Source: Nostoc carneum NIES-2107
GTDB lineage: Bacteria; Cyanobacteriota; Cyanobacteriia; Cyanobacteriales; Nostocaceae
Direction of reading: 5' to 3'
Length of the DNA: 64,000 nt
Assembly: GCA_002368155.1 (NCBI GenBank)
Contig: AP018182.1
Location: 62,001 to 126,000, forward strand
Below the pieces are notes generated by a model. It saw only the letters and a program-made list of their open reading frames with translations, was not told the origin of the DNA and did no database searches. Below, piece by piece: positions 1-9,188 of this stretch. The translations under genes and the position numbers were made by a program. Every line of letters starts with the position of its first letter. Position 1 is the first letter of the stretch.

Positions 1-526
1 GTACCACGACAAAGAATGGGGTGTTCCCATACATGATGATAGGCTTCTTTTTGAGTTTTTAATCCTTGAAATTTCTCAAGCAGGACTAAACTGGTTGACA
101 ATTCTCAAGAAGAGAGAAGGTTATCGAGAAGCTTTCGATAATTTTGATGCCAATAAAATTTCTAAATATTCAAATGACAAAATAGAAGAGTTATTTTTGA
201 ATCCAAATATTGTCAGAAATAAGTCAAAAATCATTGCCTCCATTGAGAATGCTAAGAAATTTCTAGAAATACAAAAAGGGTACGGTAGCTTTGACACATA
301 TATCTGGTCTTTTGTTGGTGGTTCAACAATTGAAACTTCATGGGAGGACGTTTCAGAAATTCCGACAAGGACACCTGGATCAGATTTTATGAGTAGAACT
401 TTAAAGAAAAAGGGGTTTAAATTCCTTGGCAGCACCACATGTTATGCTTATATGCAAGCTGTAGGCATGATTAACGGTCACATTAAAAATTGTTTTAGAT
501 ACTCTGAAATTAAGAATAATTATTAA
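1..526 (+). CDS. tag: DNA-3-methyladenine glycosylase I (Tag), 5' end missing
   Basis: Base-excision repair enzyme that removes 3-methyladenine from alkylated DNA. The open frame runs from base 2 at the window edge, beginning YHDKEWGVP, so only about the first 15 residues are missing; an in-frame TTG at 95 is internal to the conserved fold and is not the start. Family motifs seen: YHDxEWGVP, the QAGLNW-LTILKKRE block, WSFVGG, SEIPT, LKKxGFKFLG-TTCYAYMQA and a C-terminal GHIKNCF. The His of YHD and the His and Cys of GHxxxCF match three of the four zinc ligands of the enteric enzyme; the first Cys lies off the window. The length fits a normal Tag of about 185-190 residues. No functional link to the downstream genes is apparent. 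Confidence 0.93.
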   Translation, partial: YHDKEWGVPIHDDRLLFEFLILEISQAGLNWLTILKKREGYREAFDNFDANKISKYSNDKIEELFLNPNIVRNKSKIIASIENAKKFLEIQKGYGSFDTYIWSFVGGSTIETSWEDVSEIPTRTPGSDFMSRTLKKKGFKFLGSTTCYAYMQAVGMINGHIKNCFRYSEIKNNY

Positions 527-636
527 CTGAATTTATATCTATTCCTCTTTTTTGACTCTGGTAGAGATAGTGTTACGCCGTTGAGTAGCAATTGAACTAA
601 AACATACTGTGATTTTACCCCCTGCGTGACCAAATT

Positions 637-923
637 TTGTGACTTAAAGGAATTGTTTGCTGTTTTTTAAAGAATAAAGTTGCCGTGACAGAGGCTGAAA
701 GCATTATTCTCTCGATTCTTTCGGATCTTTCTGAATTAGTTGTCGAGTTCCATTAAATAATAAAGTTGCCGTGAGTCCATGACAGAATAAGAGTTTTGGG
801 CTTTGCGATAAGCGAAGCTTAAGCCTTCGGCTATCGCGCCATGACAAAGACAGAAGCTAGTTAGTCTCTGGGTTCGGCAAGCTTATCCTTTAATTTTCGG
901 CAAACAATTCCTTTAAGTCACAA
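637..923. repeat. 24-bp perfect inverted repeat enclosing 239 bp
   Basis: The stretch 527-1127 has no credible gene. Within it, bases 637-660 (TTGTGACTTAAAGGAATTG then TTTGC) recur exactly as the reverse complement at 900-923. A second, shorter pair (CTGTGATT at 607-614, AATCACAG at 922-929) lies just outside or overlapping. The interior holds two direct copies of AATAAAGTTGCCGTGA (near 670 and 760) and a hairpin-like repeat of the GCGAT...ATCGC type (near 806-838). This resembles a small non-autonomous element or a relic of one; no transposase is inside and no clear target duplication was found. A separate small hairpin (TGCTAG-5-CTAGCA, 1105-1121) sits just past the end of the response-regulator gene and could help end that transcript, though it lacks a U-run. 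Confidence 0.6.
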
Positions 924-1127
924 TCACAGTTTTGATGCCAAAAATTCATCAATTTCTCGCGAGTTATGGGAGAAATGTTCCGACACTGGTAGAAATAGTT
1001 ACTGTGTAAAGGAAAATTACGGTGATCGCATCTGTAATTTAGAAGAGAAGGATTAATGGCTAAACGCTAATTATATCAATACTTTTGACCAAGTTGGCAC
1101 TTCCTGCTAGCTTCCCTAGCATTACGC

Positions 1128-2042
1128 CTACTCCAACTCTTCGTCAACGATTTCTGTACCTGGCGTTAATTTATACCCTTTGCGGGCAAGCACTTGAAAC
1201 AAGTCATCTGCGATGAAACTAGAAACTTTCCCTTTCATGTAGCGTTTAAAGTCGCTGATGCCTCGGTTAGCTCCCCACTGAATCTTCTGCTGAAGTTCAT
1301 GACGCTTCTCAAAAGGTAATTGTGAACCCCGAATATTGACAAAATCCGGGTAGTAAATGGCGCAAACTTCTTGCTTGCTAAGAATCTTTCCTTCATAATG
1401 GGCATCAACCAGCGCCATAACTAGCTGAGCATGTACTCCTTTTAGTTGCACTGGGGCAGCTTTCGTTCCGCGCTTCTTGATTGAAATATCAGGGCTTTCA
1501 GATTGTGAATCGTATATTTGAATTTTGTACCCCCAGCTTGGGCTAGCACATAAATTCAGTAATTTCTTCTGAGGTAATTGGGCTTTAAAAACTTCAATAC
1601 AGTCACTAATTGTTAAGTTGCCCAGACGTGGTTTTGTAAGGTGAAGGTTATTTCCAAAAAAATCATCTAGGTAACAGGACAAAGTTGCAACTAGCTTATC
1701 GCGTTCAATCGGTGTAATAAACTCCAATGTTTCGTCGTATGGCAGTCCCGTAATCACAATCACCGCGCTACATGCACGTAGCTCATAAGCATTTCTCAAA
1801 ACTGTTCTGCCATCGGCATATACTTCTGAGCTAGATGTGCAGGTTGACTGTAAGTTAATATCAAGCGATAGAAGATCAAATTTTGTTCCTCCTTTAAGGA
1901 GCCTGACAGCTTCTTCTCCACTTCCTAAGGAGAGAATGTAAGAGTCTTTAGGTAGGATGTCGCTATACATTTGCTCAATAGGAAGCCGCCACTGAGGGTC
2001 GTCTTCAACGACTAGAACTCTTATCGCTTTAGTCTGCATCAT
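1128..2042 (-). CDS. Response regulator: receiver domain plus winged-helix-like C-terminus
   Basis: Last gene of the eight-gene ABC/signalling operon. Residues about 7-120 form a receiver domain: acidic pocket VVEDD (E13-D15), phospho-acceptor Asp61 in LLSLDINL, and VIVITG for the next strand. Residues about 200-300 are charged and end ARKGYKL, which recalls the C-terminal hairpin of OmpR-type winged helices, so DNA binding is plausible but weaker. The insert between the acceptor Asp and the next strand is longer than usual. Start ATG at 2042 (MMQTK) overlaps the stop of the upstream gene by 4 bp, showing translational coupling. Likely partner: the H-box kinase encoded at 5114-8053 (inference from the operon). 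Confidence 0.75.
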   Translation of the reverse strand: MMQTKAIRVLVVEDDPQWRLPIEQMYSDILPKDSYILSLGSGEEAVRLLKGGTKFDLLSLDINLQSTCTSSSEVYADGRTVLRNAYELRACSAVIVITGLPYDETLEFITPIERDKLVATLSCYLDDFFGNNLHLTKPRLGNLTISDCIEVFKAQLPQKKLLNLCASPSWGYKIQIYDSQSESPDISIKKRGTKAAPVQLKGVHAQLVMALVDAHYEGKILSKQEVCAIYYPDFVNIRGSQLPFEKRHELQQKIQWGANRGISDFKRYMKGKVSSFIADDLFQVLARKGYKLTPGTEIVDEELE

Positions 2043-3604
2043 GTATTACCTATAGCAAATATAAAAACTTTTTGGATGGCAGATATTAACTGTAGGCAGT
2101 CCTGAATGCTGATTGTTGTATCTATCGATTGCATTTCAAGGAGTTTACGAATTGTCGGTAATTCTTGATCGTGATCGACCAAAGTAGCCCAGGAAATTTG
2201 ACTCATCTGAACCAATATTTCATTAAGCAATTTGATACTGGATGGCGTAGCTTCTTCAATAAGGTGCTTATTAATTTCATGTACCTGGTTTTTTAGCAGG
2301 TAAAGTTTAGAGTGCTGCGCTAGGTTAAGCCACTGTTCTATACTCAGAGGATTAACTGTAGAGGGTGTGACAAGTAAGTCGCGTAAACGTAGTGGTTGGG
2401 TGAGGGCTGTATGACCTGCAACCTGTCCATAAACTAGCTTATCTGTTGACTCGCCGAAAAGGTTGTAATGGAGCAGACTCTCTTTTTCTGTAATATTTTT
2501 TGTAATGGCAACGAATGTATTATCCCAATAACAATCGTTGCGTAGATGCCGAACTTGACGACCAATTTCAGTAATGTTGTCTGAAATTGTGATTGCCAAG
2601 TTAGCGGTTATTATTTCATTTCTGAAGTCATCTAATGCTTCTACGTTATTTGGAATAGCTGTGTATTGAAGACATTCAATCCCTAATAGATTTAAGGTTT
2701 GACTCAAAGCCTTTGTCAAGGAACCTTTGCCAAGGAGAAGAACTACTTCAGGCAAATAAGGTTTCTCTAGAAATGCGTCAAAAGAGCACTCTAGTGGCGA
2801 TGCATTAAAACGTTGAAAAATCTCACAGTACGCTTGGGCTACAATCTGGGTTGTGAGATTGCCATCAATGTAAATAGCTTGAAGTAGAAGAGCTATCTTA
2901 GAGGTATCAACTTTGCTACCCCCCCATTCGCGTGCGATATCGCCTTGGATATTCAACTGTCCAGATTTTAAGCTGACACTAATTTGATCTGGCTCAAAGC
3001 AATCTATCCACCAAATAGATTGATTGACACAACTTTGATAGCTGTGTAAAGCTTCAAAATTAATATTTTGAATGAGTGCGCGATCGAGAAGATTTGTCCA
3101 ACCCATAAGGTTAAGGGCTGTTTGAACGACAGAATCATCTAAAGTTGTATGTGGAGTAGCGTAGGTGATGAGGTAACCTTGGCAAAGCAAGGCGAGAGTT
3201 GAGAGACAGGTGGTACTGCTTTCTGCCAGGGTGGGGGATGTAAATCTGTTGTGGTCGATCAATTGGTGAATCTCGCGCCACTCATCTAGAGTAATGCTTC
3301 CATGTCCGCGATGAATGGTTCTAACAAGTTTTAAAACCTTTTTTGAAAGCTGGTCGGTTGTGGATAATTTGGGATTGCCGCTACCGCTATAGACAACAAT
3401 GAGCTTATTTTGATAGTGTTGAGCATAGCTGGTTGTTGCTTGCCCTTGGTTGAAACCTTTGAGGTTACTGTTGTGGCCACAGATGACTTGGGCAGTTTCT
3501 AGTTTGTCTGTAGCGTAGAACAAGTCAACAGGTAAGCTTTCGCGGCAGTTGGCTGCGCGGACAGCATCCTCATCTTTGAAATAAACTGCTAATCTTCCTG
3601 CCAT
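2039..3604 (-). CDS. Unknown protein of the ABC/signalling operon (521 aa)
   Basis: I do not recognise a family. The protein is soluble, with no signal peptide or membrane segment. The N-terminus (MAGRLAVYFKDED) and a later segment around residues 280-365 (VVLLLGKGSLTKALSQ, LAITISDN, FVAITKNI) look like alternating strands and helices of a Rossmann or receiver-like fold, but no catalytic motif stands out. The C-terminal 100 residues are helix-rich. The start at 3604 overlaps the upstream gene by 16 bp and the stop overlaps the response regulator by 4 bp, so it is clearly part of the operon. It could be a sensor, adaptor or output subunit of the phosphorelay; this is inference from position only. 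Confidence 0.6.
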   Translation of the reverse strand: MAGRLAVYFKDEDAVRAANCRESLPVDLFYATDKLETAQVICGHNSNLKGFNQGQATTSYAQHYQNKLIVVYSGSGNPKLSTTDQLSKKVLKLVRTIHRGHGSITLDEWREIHQLIDHNRFTSPTLAESSTTCLSTLALLCQGYLITYATPHTTLDDSVVQTALNLMGWTNLLDRALIQNINFEALHSYQSCVNQSIWWIDCFEPDQISVSLKSGQLNIQGDIAREWGGSKVDTSKIALLLQAIYIDGNLTTQIVAQAYCEIFQRFNASPLECSFDAFLEKPYLPEVVLLLGKGSLTKALSQTLNLLGIECLQYTAIPNNVEALDDFRNEIITANLAITISDNITEIGRQVRHLRNDCYWDNTFVAITKNITEKESLLHYNLFGESTDKLVYGQVAGHTALTQPLRLRDLLVTPSTVNPLSIEQWLNLAQHSKLYLLKNQVHEINKHLIEEATPSSIKLLNEILVQMSQISWATLVDHDQELPTIRKLLEMQSIDTTISIQDCLQLISAIQKVFIFAIGNT

Positions 3605-5046
3605 GAGAATATAATTTTCCTACCTTGCATTGTGACCAAAAAAGGTCCTGTTTGTGGGTGGAGTATATATTGTTGGGGATCGACCAAGCCCCATCCTCCG
3701 TAATGAATACATTGTGCTAGTGGTAGCGAGACGGTGTGAGCATTGCTCCACTGTTGGGTATGTTTAAAGTAGTGAAGATGAGAGCCAACCCGATCTAGGA
3801 GTGTTTTTCCGTTAAGATTGTATACTTCTGTAGCAACTGGAACAGAAGATTCGAGGAAAAGAGAGGAATTTTGGAAGGAGAGGTGAATACTACTCTCTTC
3901 TAAAAGCCCCTGAAAGAATTGGAAGATCTGTTCAGCAAAATCGCAGGTGTCAGTTTTTACAAGGTGTGCGTGTTTTGGGATGGGAGTATAGGAGGGAAAG
4001 CCAGCAGATAGCTCTAGCGCACTTTGAGAACGTTGGGCATCAGCAAGGAGAGCGATCGCATAAAGTGTATGAGATCCAATTGTATTACCAGTAAGCGCCA
4101 AGGATTTGAAGCCTTGATGAGAAAGAAAATTATAGTAATGCTGGGGCAGGTTGACAAAATCGGCGAGGCAGTGAGCAGCAGTCTGAAATTTGGTACTGTC
4201 AGGTGTAGGAAATTCGTGAGGAACTTCGTAGGAATGCGGAGAGAACCAACTTGCAGGGTTGCCAACCTCTCCTTTACATCGCAACTTGCCAATGGGGGAA
4301 GCGTAAACATTTTCGTACCAAACACAAAGCATTTCTACAACTTTGGCAGGCGCACCGCCAAGCGCAATGGAGTTAATTCCCGGAATGTAGTTTTTCTTAG
4401 CTTTTTCGGAAAGGTCGGGGGAGGTCAGGAGATAATCGATTCCACGAGCACTAGTGGCACGGAGAACGAAGAAGTGTTCCCCTTTCTCAAGAAATTTATG
4501 GGCGAGATTGCCTGCACCGAGAGAATCTTGGGAGCAGGAGGGATTATTCCAGAGGCTACGAATGTAGCTGGTGGTCAAGAGATTAGGGTCGCTAACAGCA
4601 TAGTTACCATAGTTTCCCCAGTACACATCAAGCAACAGGAAGTGGCAGTGGTAGTCAGCAGCATCTGCAATGATTTGCAAAACTTCTTTGTAAACCTGGT
4701 CACTATCCATGCAAAACGTCTGGAGTTGGATGTTGAGTTGCTCTAGCGGCAACGCAGAGAGCATACACAATTGGCTCGGCTCAAGCCGGATAAGCTCTTT
4801 AAGATCTGGTTCAGATAACCCTGTTTGGCGAATATAGGATTGCCATTGTTTAGTATTTCTAGAACTGCTGAGGTTTTGAGATTGTCTCCAGGCAGTACGG
4901 AGGTTGGGAATTCCAATTTCAGTAATTTTCTGGAGCCAGGTCAACTTCTCCACTGTCTTTGTGAATTCACAGAGGGCAGGTGCATAGTCATCGACTGCGA
5001 AGATGTTTATGTCTGGAGTTTCACTCACCTTAGCTAGACGCTCCAT
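3589..5046 (-). CDS. Divergent receiver-like protein with a long insert (485 aa)
   Basis: The first 210 residues contain pieces in receiver order: NIFAVDDY (Asp19, Asp20), FLLLDVYW (Asp140 at the acceptor position), FFVLRATSA (Thr198/Ser199). Between the first and second piece there are about 110 extra helical residues, which an ordinary receiver lacks. A clear Lys of the last strand is not visible (INSIALGGAP stands there). The C-terminal 270 residues are not recognised and end in a strand-rich section (ILHPQTGPFLVTMQGRKIIF). It lies 67 bp after the methyltransferase-kinase gene and overlaps the next gene by 16 bp. Phosphotransfer within the operon is inferred; the receiver reading is mine and needs a structure prediction. 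Confidence 0.5.
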   Translation of the reverse strand: MERLAKVSETPDINIFAVDDYAPALCEFTKTVEKLTWLQKITEIGIPNLRTAWRQSQNLSSSRNTKQWQSYIRQTGLSEPDLKELIRLEPSQLCMLSALPLEQLNIQLQTFCMDSDQVYKEVLQIIADAADYHCHFLLLDVYWGNYGNYAVSDPNLLTTSYIRSLWNNPSCSQDSLGAGNLAHKFLEKGEHFFVLRATSARGIDYLLTSPDLSEKAKKNYIPGINSIALGGAPAKVVEMLCVWYENVYASPIGKLRCKGEVGNPASWFSPHSYEVPHEFPTPDSTKFQTAAHCLADFVNLPQHYYNFLSHQGFKSLALTGNTIGSHTLYAIALLADAQRSQSALELSAGFPSYTPIPKHAHLVKTDTCDFAEQIFQFFQGLLEESSIHLSFQNSSLFLESSVPVATEVYNLNGKTLLDRVGSHLHYFKHTQQWSNAHTVSLPLAQCIHYGGWGLVDPQQYILHPQTGPFLVTMQGRKIIFSWQED

Positions 5047-5113
5047 TAAGAAGTAAATAATCTAAATTTAGGCTTAGAGAATGTTTATCTGTATATATAT
5101 TTCTCGCTTGCTG

Positions 5114-8053
5114 CTATAACCTCACTTGCTGCTGTAACCAAACATCTCGATCAAAGGTAAATAATGTATGAACAACAGGTAGAGAAACATGGTGCTGAGT
5201 TAATAGTTCTCTTTCTGTTTCGTTTAGGTCTTTTTCATACAAAGTTGTCATGCTGGGAACAACACCTTTTATATTCTCAAGCTGGTCTTGAATAACACTA
5301 AGCGTACTGGCAGGTTTAGCATTGTTAATGCAATACTCACCAGAAGTATAGATAGCAAGCGAACTTTCTCCGTGTAGTAACAGAATGGTATACACCTCGT
5401 TCAAGGAGAGCATATCTTTGAATGATCTGTTTTTAGGTAAACTGTGCTGAACTGCATTGGATATGGCTGCTTTGATAGCTTTCTCCAAACTTGCTGAATA
5501 TCCTAAGTTAATAGCCTGAGGGGTTGTAACGACTTGAACATTTATTCTGCTTAATAGGTTAAGAAAAAGTTCCTTGTTCTGAAGAAGTTCTGGTGGCTCA
5601 ACACTATGAAATTTACGAAGGAACCCAATACGTTTTGCACTTTCAATTACGTCTTCTAAGTTAATTGGATAGCTATCATCGCTGGCGTTACTTGCCCAAA
5701 GATCGATGTAGTCAAATGCAGCTTCTCTTAATAGAGCCATAATGTGAAAGTTATCTTCCCGCACACGTAGCTCATCTTCAATATATCTCGACATTTTTCT
5801 GACCGACAAGTTGACCAATCGAGTTTCATGACCAAACTGCTCTGTCACACTCCGCCTTCCTTCACTTTTTCCTTGACGAGATCCTTGTTCTTCCCCGCGT
5901 TCTTGAGTTTTTCTCATACCTACGGTGCTGTACATATACTGAACTTTCTTAAATTCATGCTCAATTTCTTCTTCCAACCGAAACGAGGAATCATAAAAAA
6001 GAATAACAGCGTCCTCAGCCAACAGATTATCGTTAACTCGATAAACGGCAGGATAAGTAACGCAGGTGTGAAATGATGAAATAATAGGAATAGGAACTAT
6101 ACCATTAATTAGTTTTTCCGTGATGCAGTCTTCCAACTCTTCGAGAAAATCAACCGTGTCACCACCAACTTGTTCAACTTTCTTCCTCATATCTTCAGTT
6201 AATTGCTTTAAATTTATCAGCCTTCTCCAGTCCTCTCTAGTGTTATCATCAAATATATCTAAATAATTATCCTTATAGGGATTAATTGTAAAAATCCCCA
6301 CCTCATAGTTTTTTATCTCTAACATTTTACGCATGGCTTCTCTAACAGTTTTTATAGAATTTAGATTTGCGGCCTCTTCTCTCATAAGTTTTTTTAGAGA
6401 ATTGCTTAGAATGAATTGAACTTCCTTGAATGAGTTATGTTGAACAATATTTATATCAATAACTTCAGAAAGTTCCTCATTGTCTTGGGATTTGCATGTA
6501 AAGATGCACGTTTTATTAGATTTTGGTATTAGTCTTCTTACAAGAGTACCTGTATTGCTATACTTCTCCTCACGAAAACGCAAGTACAGACATAGATCAA
6601 TTAAAAAGTTGGTCAACATTACAGTTGACCGAGATTGTAATAATGGATTGACGAAAGCAGCGATCGATGGATCATCCTCTTTCAGTGAAACTATTAATCC
6701 ACCAACACATGAGGATGATATCAAACCAGAAGATGCCATGTTTTTGACTATTTCTTTGGCAAATTCTGAGCTTTCTTGAAACTGGCTTAAGCCTACATCT
6801 ACTGTTGCTGCTTCAAGCTCGTATTGTCGTATTTCTTGTCTTTGTGAAGCAGCTAAAGCTCTATCCTTAAATTTGGACGATAATGGTGAATTATAGAACT
6901 CTCTTAAGTTAAATAGTTGGCAACCAGACCACAGAAAGCGATTGACTAGGCTATCCTTTGTATCAGGGATTTCTTTGCTTATTGTTTTATCTAACTTTTG
7001 GAGTATATCATTGTAATAAGGTGTTCCAACTATCTTTTCAACTACTCGAAATGGGCTATTGGTTCGATTACAAAGTAGTTGGTAATATGTATTTTTATCT
7101 ACTTGGGTTTGGACAAGATAGCTTAATGTACTTAAATTCTTTAGCCCATGACCTTCTATATAACTAAAAAAGTTTTCGACACCGAAAGGGTGAATAGGAG
7201 TTGAAGGTCGTGGAACAGTGTGATATCTCGCCACTTCCTTATCTGCATAAAACCCATATACTTTGTTCAAAAACACAGATTTAAGGATGCTATTGTCATG
7301 AAGGATATCAGTTCTCCCCGAATCCTTTAGAATTTTAGGGGCAGCACTAGTTTTTCCTTCCAAAATATCTGCATCACCTCTCACATGAGAATGTAAGAAA
7401 ATCCCCCCCTCTCTAAGTAGCGATAGGGCACTAACTAACGTACTACGCCACCATGTTAAGTGCGGAAGAAAAAATGAGGCTAGACATAAGTCGAAACCTC
7501 TAAAAGGCAGAGCATTTCCATATACTTGCTCTAGGCTTTCTCCCCACCTAGAAGGAAAAGCAGCAAAAGATATTTTACCAGGTTGAACTTTTAAAGCTTG
7601 ATTGTCGAAATCAAGATCCTCACAAATAAATAAGTGTTCTCCGCTTTGCCAAAAGTCATCTGATGGAATATCTTTCCAGCCGTAAGTATCAATTAATTGA
7701 ATCAATTCATCAGTTTTTCTAGGCAAGCTGTTGAGTCCAGATTGAACCAGCATACTAGCAAATGCCATTGGTTCTTTGTTTGCATCTAAGGCGACAATAC
7801 GAACTTTACGGTGGGAGACATTTTCAATTGCAGCTAAAAGTGGTAGCTCAAATGTGCCTGTGCCAATCCCTAGCACAAGAACTTGAATTGGCTGACTGGT
7901 TGATGCTGTTGGTAGTTGAGCAACAATCTTTTCAGCAACAGGAATTAATTCTTCAGGTTGATTAAACCAGAAAAACTGATTATATGCCTTCCATGATTCC
8001 TTAATCTTAAATGGATTAATTAGATTTGATTGATCTTTCATCATCATTCCCAT
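5114..8053 (-). CDS. Methyltransferase-histidine kinase fusion (979 aa)
   Basis: Residues about 25-250 form a class I SAM-dependent methyltransferase-like domain: motif I LVLGIGTGTFELP, an acidic strand VRIVALDA, and LREGGIFLHSHV near the end of the fold. The middle third is unrecognised and helical. Residues about 736-765 contain FGHETRLVNLS, which matches the FxHExR H-box of histidine-kinase dimerisation domains, with His742 as the phospho-acceptor. A degenerate HATPase domain follows: N-box-like AISNAVQHS with Asn866 and a weak G-box region; typical glycine boxes are not clear, so kinase activity is uncertain. No membrane segment. The start ATG lies 4 bp after the substrate-binding-protein gene, so the sensor is expected to act with that transporter. 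The combination is unusual. Confidence 0.65.
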   Translation of the reverse strand: MGMMMKDQSNLINPFKIKESWKAYNQFFWFNQPEELIPVAEKIVAQLPTASTSQPIQVLVLGIGTGTFELPLLAAIENVSHRKVRIVALDANKEPMAFASMLVQSGLNSLPRKTDELIQLIDTYGWKDIPSDDFWQSGEHLFICEDLDFDNQALKVQPGKISFAAFPSRWGESLEQVYGNALPFRGFDLCLASFFLPHLTWWRSTLVSALSLLREGGIFLHSHVRGDADILEGKTSAAPKILKDSGRTDILHDNSILKSVFLNKVYGFYADKEVARYHTVPRPSTPIHPFGVENFFSYIEGHGLKNLSTLSYLVQTQVDKNTYYQLLCNRTNSPFRVVEKIVGTPYYNDILQKLDKTISKEIPDTKDSLVNRFLWSGCQLFNLREFYNSPLSSKFKDRALAASQRQEIRQYELEAATVDVGLSQFQESSEFAKEIVKNMASSGLISSSCVGGLIVSLKEDDPSIAAFVNPLLQSRSTVMLTNFLIDLCLYLRFREEKYSNTGTLVRRLIPKSNKTCIFTCKSQDNEELSEVIDINIVQHNSFKEVQFILSNSLKKLMREEAANLNSIKTVREAMRKMLEIKNYEVGIFTINPYKDNYLDIFDDNTREDWRRLINLKQLTEDMRKKVEQVGGDTVDFLEELEDCITEKLINGIVPIPIISSFHTCVTYPAVYRVNDNLLAEDAVILFYDSSFRLEEEIEHEFKKVQYMYSTVGMRKTQERGEEQGSRQGKSEGRRSVTEQFGHETRLVNLSVRKMSRYIEDELRVREDNFHIMALLREAAFDYIDLWASNASDDSYPINLEDVIESAKRIGFLRKFHSVEPPELLQNKELFLNLLSRINVQVVTTPQAINLGYSASLEKAIKAAISNAVQHSLPKNRSFKDMLSLNEVYTILLLHGESSLAIYTSGEYCINNAKPASTLSVIQDQLENIKGVVPSMTTLYEKDLNETERELLTQHHVSLPVVHTLFTFDRDVWLQQQVRL

Positions 8054-8057
8054 TGTT

Positions 8058-9188
8058 CTAATTTAATGCTTGAATGCCTTGCCCAGTCCGTCTTACTAAC
8101 GTCATTGCTGCCTGGTTATCTCGATCGCTATTTAACTGAATCCTTCCAGTCACACCTTCATAGGGCATTAATCCCATAATTGCTTCCCCAATTGCTTTTG
8201 GGCTACTAGACTGTGCTTTCTGAATGGCTGCGATCAGTATATTTGTCATGTCATAGAAATAAGCAATATCATGATTCGCTTCTTTCCCTGCCGCTTTCGC
8301 TTTTTTGTTGAATTCCTGAATTTTAGGATCATTCTGTTCAACATAGTATCGGGATGCAGGAAAAACAACTTGCCTCAAAATCTCTGGAGATACTTGCTTC
8401 TCAAAGCCACCAACGGCAAATTGCAGATTTGCCAAAACCGGAGTTTTTAATCCAGTTTCCTCCATCTGTTGCAGAACACCTGGGTAAGTTGTGGTGAATG
8501 CGTACACCATAATTGCATCCAAGTTCTTTTGTTTAAACTTAGTTAAAACACTTCTAAAATCTTTCTCAGTTGATGGCAATGATTCCTGTAATTCGATTTT
8601 GCCACCATATTCACTAATCCTTTGCTGAAGGAGTTTGGCTGCCTCATCCCCTGCTCTATTGGTGATATTTAACGTCCCAATTCGCAGATATTTCTGTTTC
8701 TTCGCGTAATCCGCCAGTAGTTTCATTTCCTCATCAGCAGTCGCATAAATACGAAACGCAAAAGGATAGTCTTTCGTCAGCCCAGGCATCATAGACTGGG
8801 CAAAAACTAAAATATCTTTGCCTGACTGCTTATAAATAGGCAATGTGGAGAGTGTTGCTCCTGTTGTACTAACAGTATGAATATTGACATTCTCAAAATC
8901 TAAAAGTTTTCTTGCTGCTGACACAGCAACTTCTGGCTTACCTTGGGAATCCTCAAACACAAAGTTGATTTTAGATTTCATATCAGGATGCTCATCTAGC
9001 GCTAGTTGCATCCCAAATTTCTCACCTTCACCTAAATATGCTGCTGTTCCAGTTAGGGGGACAATGCCACCAACTTTAATAATCTCTCCTGTTTGGCTCG
9101 ATCTGTTTAGCACTCCACAGGAGATAGTTATAACTGCCATCAGAACTGCGAGTAGAACTAATCGCAACCACGACCGACGATGCATCAT
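8058..9188 (-). CDS. Branched-chain amino-acid-type ABC transporter substrate-binding lipoprotein
   Basis: Periplasmic binding protein of the LivJ/LivK class (Peripla_BP_6). The mature protein opens IKVGGIVPLTGTAAYLG, the family signature for ligand binding, followed by two lobes with TVSTTGATLS and AFRIYATADEE blocks. The N-terminus has a basic stretch, a hydrophobic segment and TISCG, giving a lipoprotein signal with a less usual Thr at -3. The frame is open to 9227, but the start at 9188 (or the next ATG at 9185) is better: GGAGG lies just upstream and the ATG overlaps the stop of the ATPase gene as ATGA. The ligand cannot be told from sequence; this class takes amino acids, amides or urea. 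It is followed after 4 bp by the methyltransferase-kinase gene. Confidence 0.88.
   Translation of the reverse strand: MMHRRSWLRLVLLAVLMAVITISCGVLNRSSQTGEIIKVGGIVPLTGTAAYLGEGEKFGMQLALDEHPDMKSKINFVFEDSQGKPEVAVSAARKLLDFENVNIHTVSTTGATLSTLPIYKQSGKDILVFAQSMMPGLTKDYPFAFRIYATADEEMKLLADYAKKQKYLRIGTLNITNRAGDEAAKLLQQRISEYGGKIELQESLPSTEKDFRSVLTKFKQKNLDAIMVYAFTTTYPGVLQQMEETGLKTPVLANLQFAVGGFEKQVSPEILRQVVFPASRYYVEQNDPKIQEFNKKAKAAGKEANHDIAYFYDMTNILIAAIQKAQSSSPKAIGEAIMGLMPYEGVTGRIQLNSDRDNQAAMTLVRRTGQGIQALN

Noticed and set aside
4024-4746. 240-codon open frame on the plus strand
   Set aside because: It is antisense to the 485-aa operon gene, whose strand and overlaps with its neighbours are well supported; the translation has no recognisable fold.
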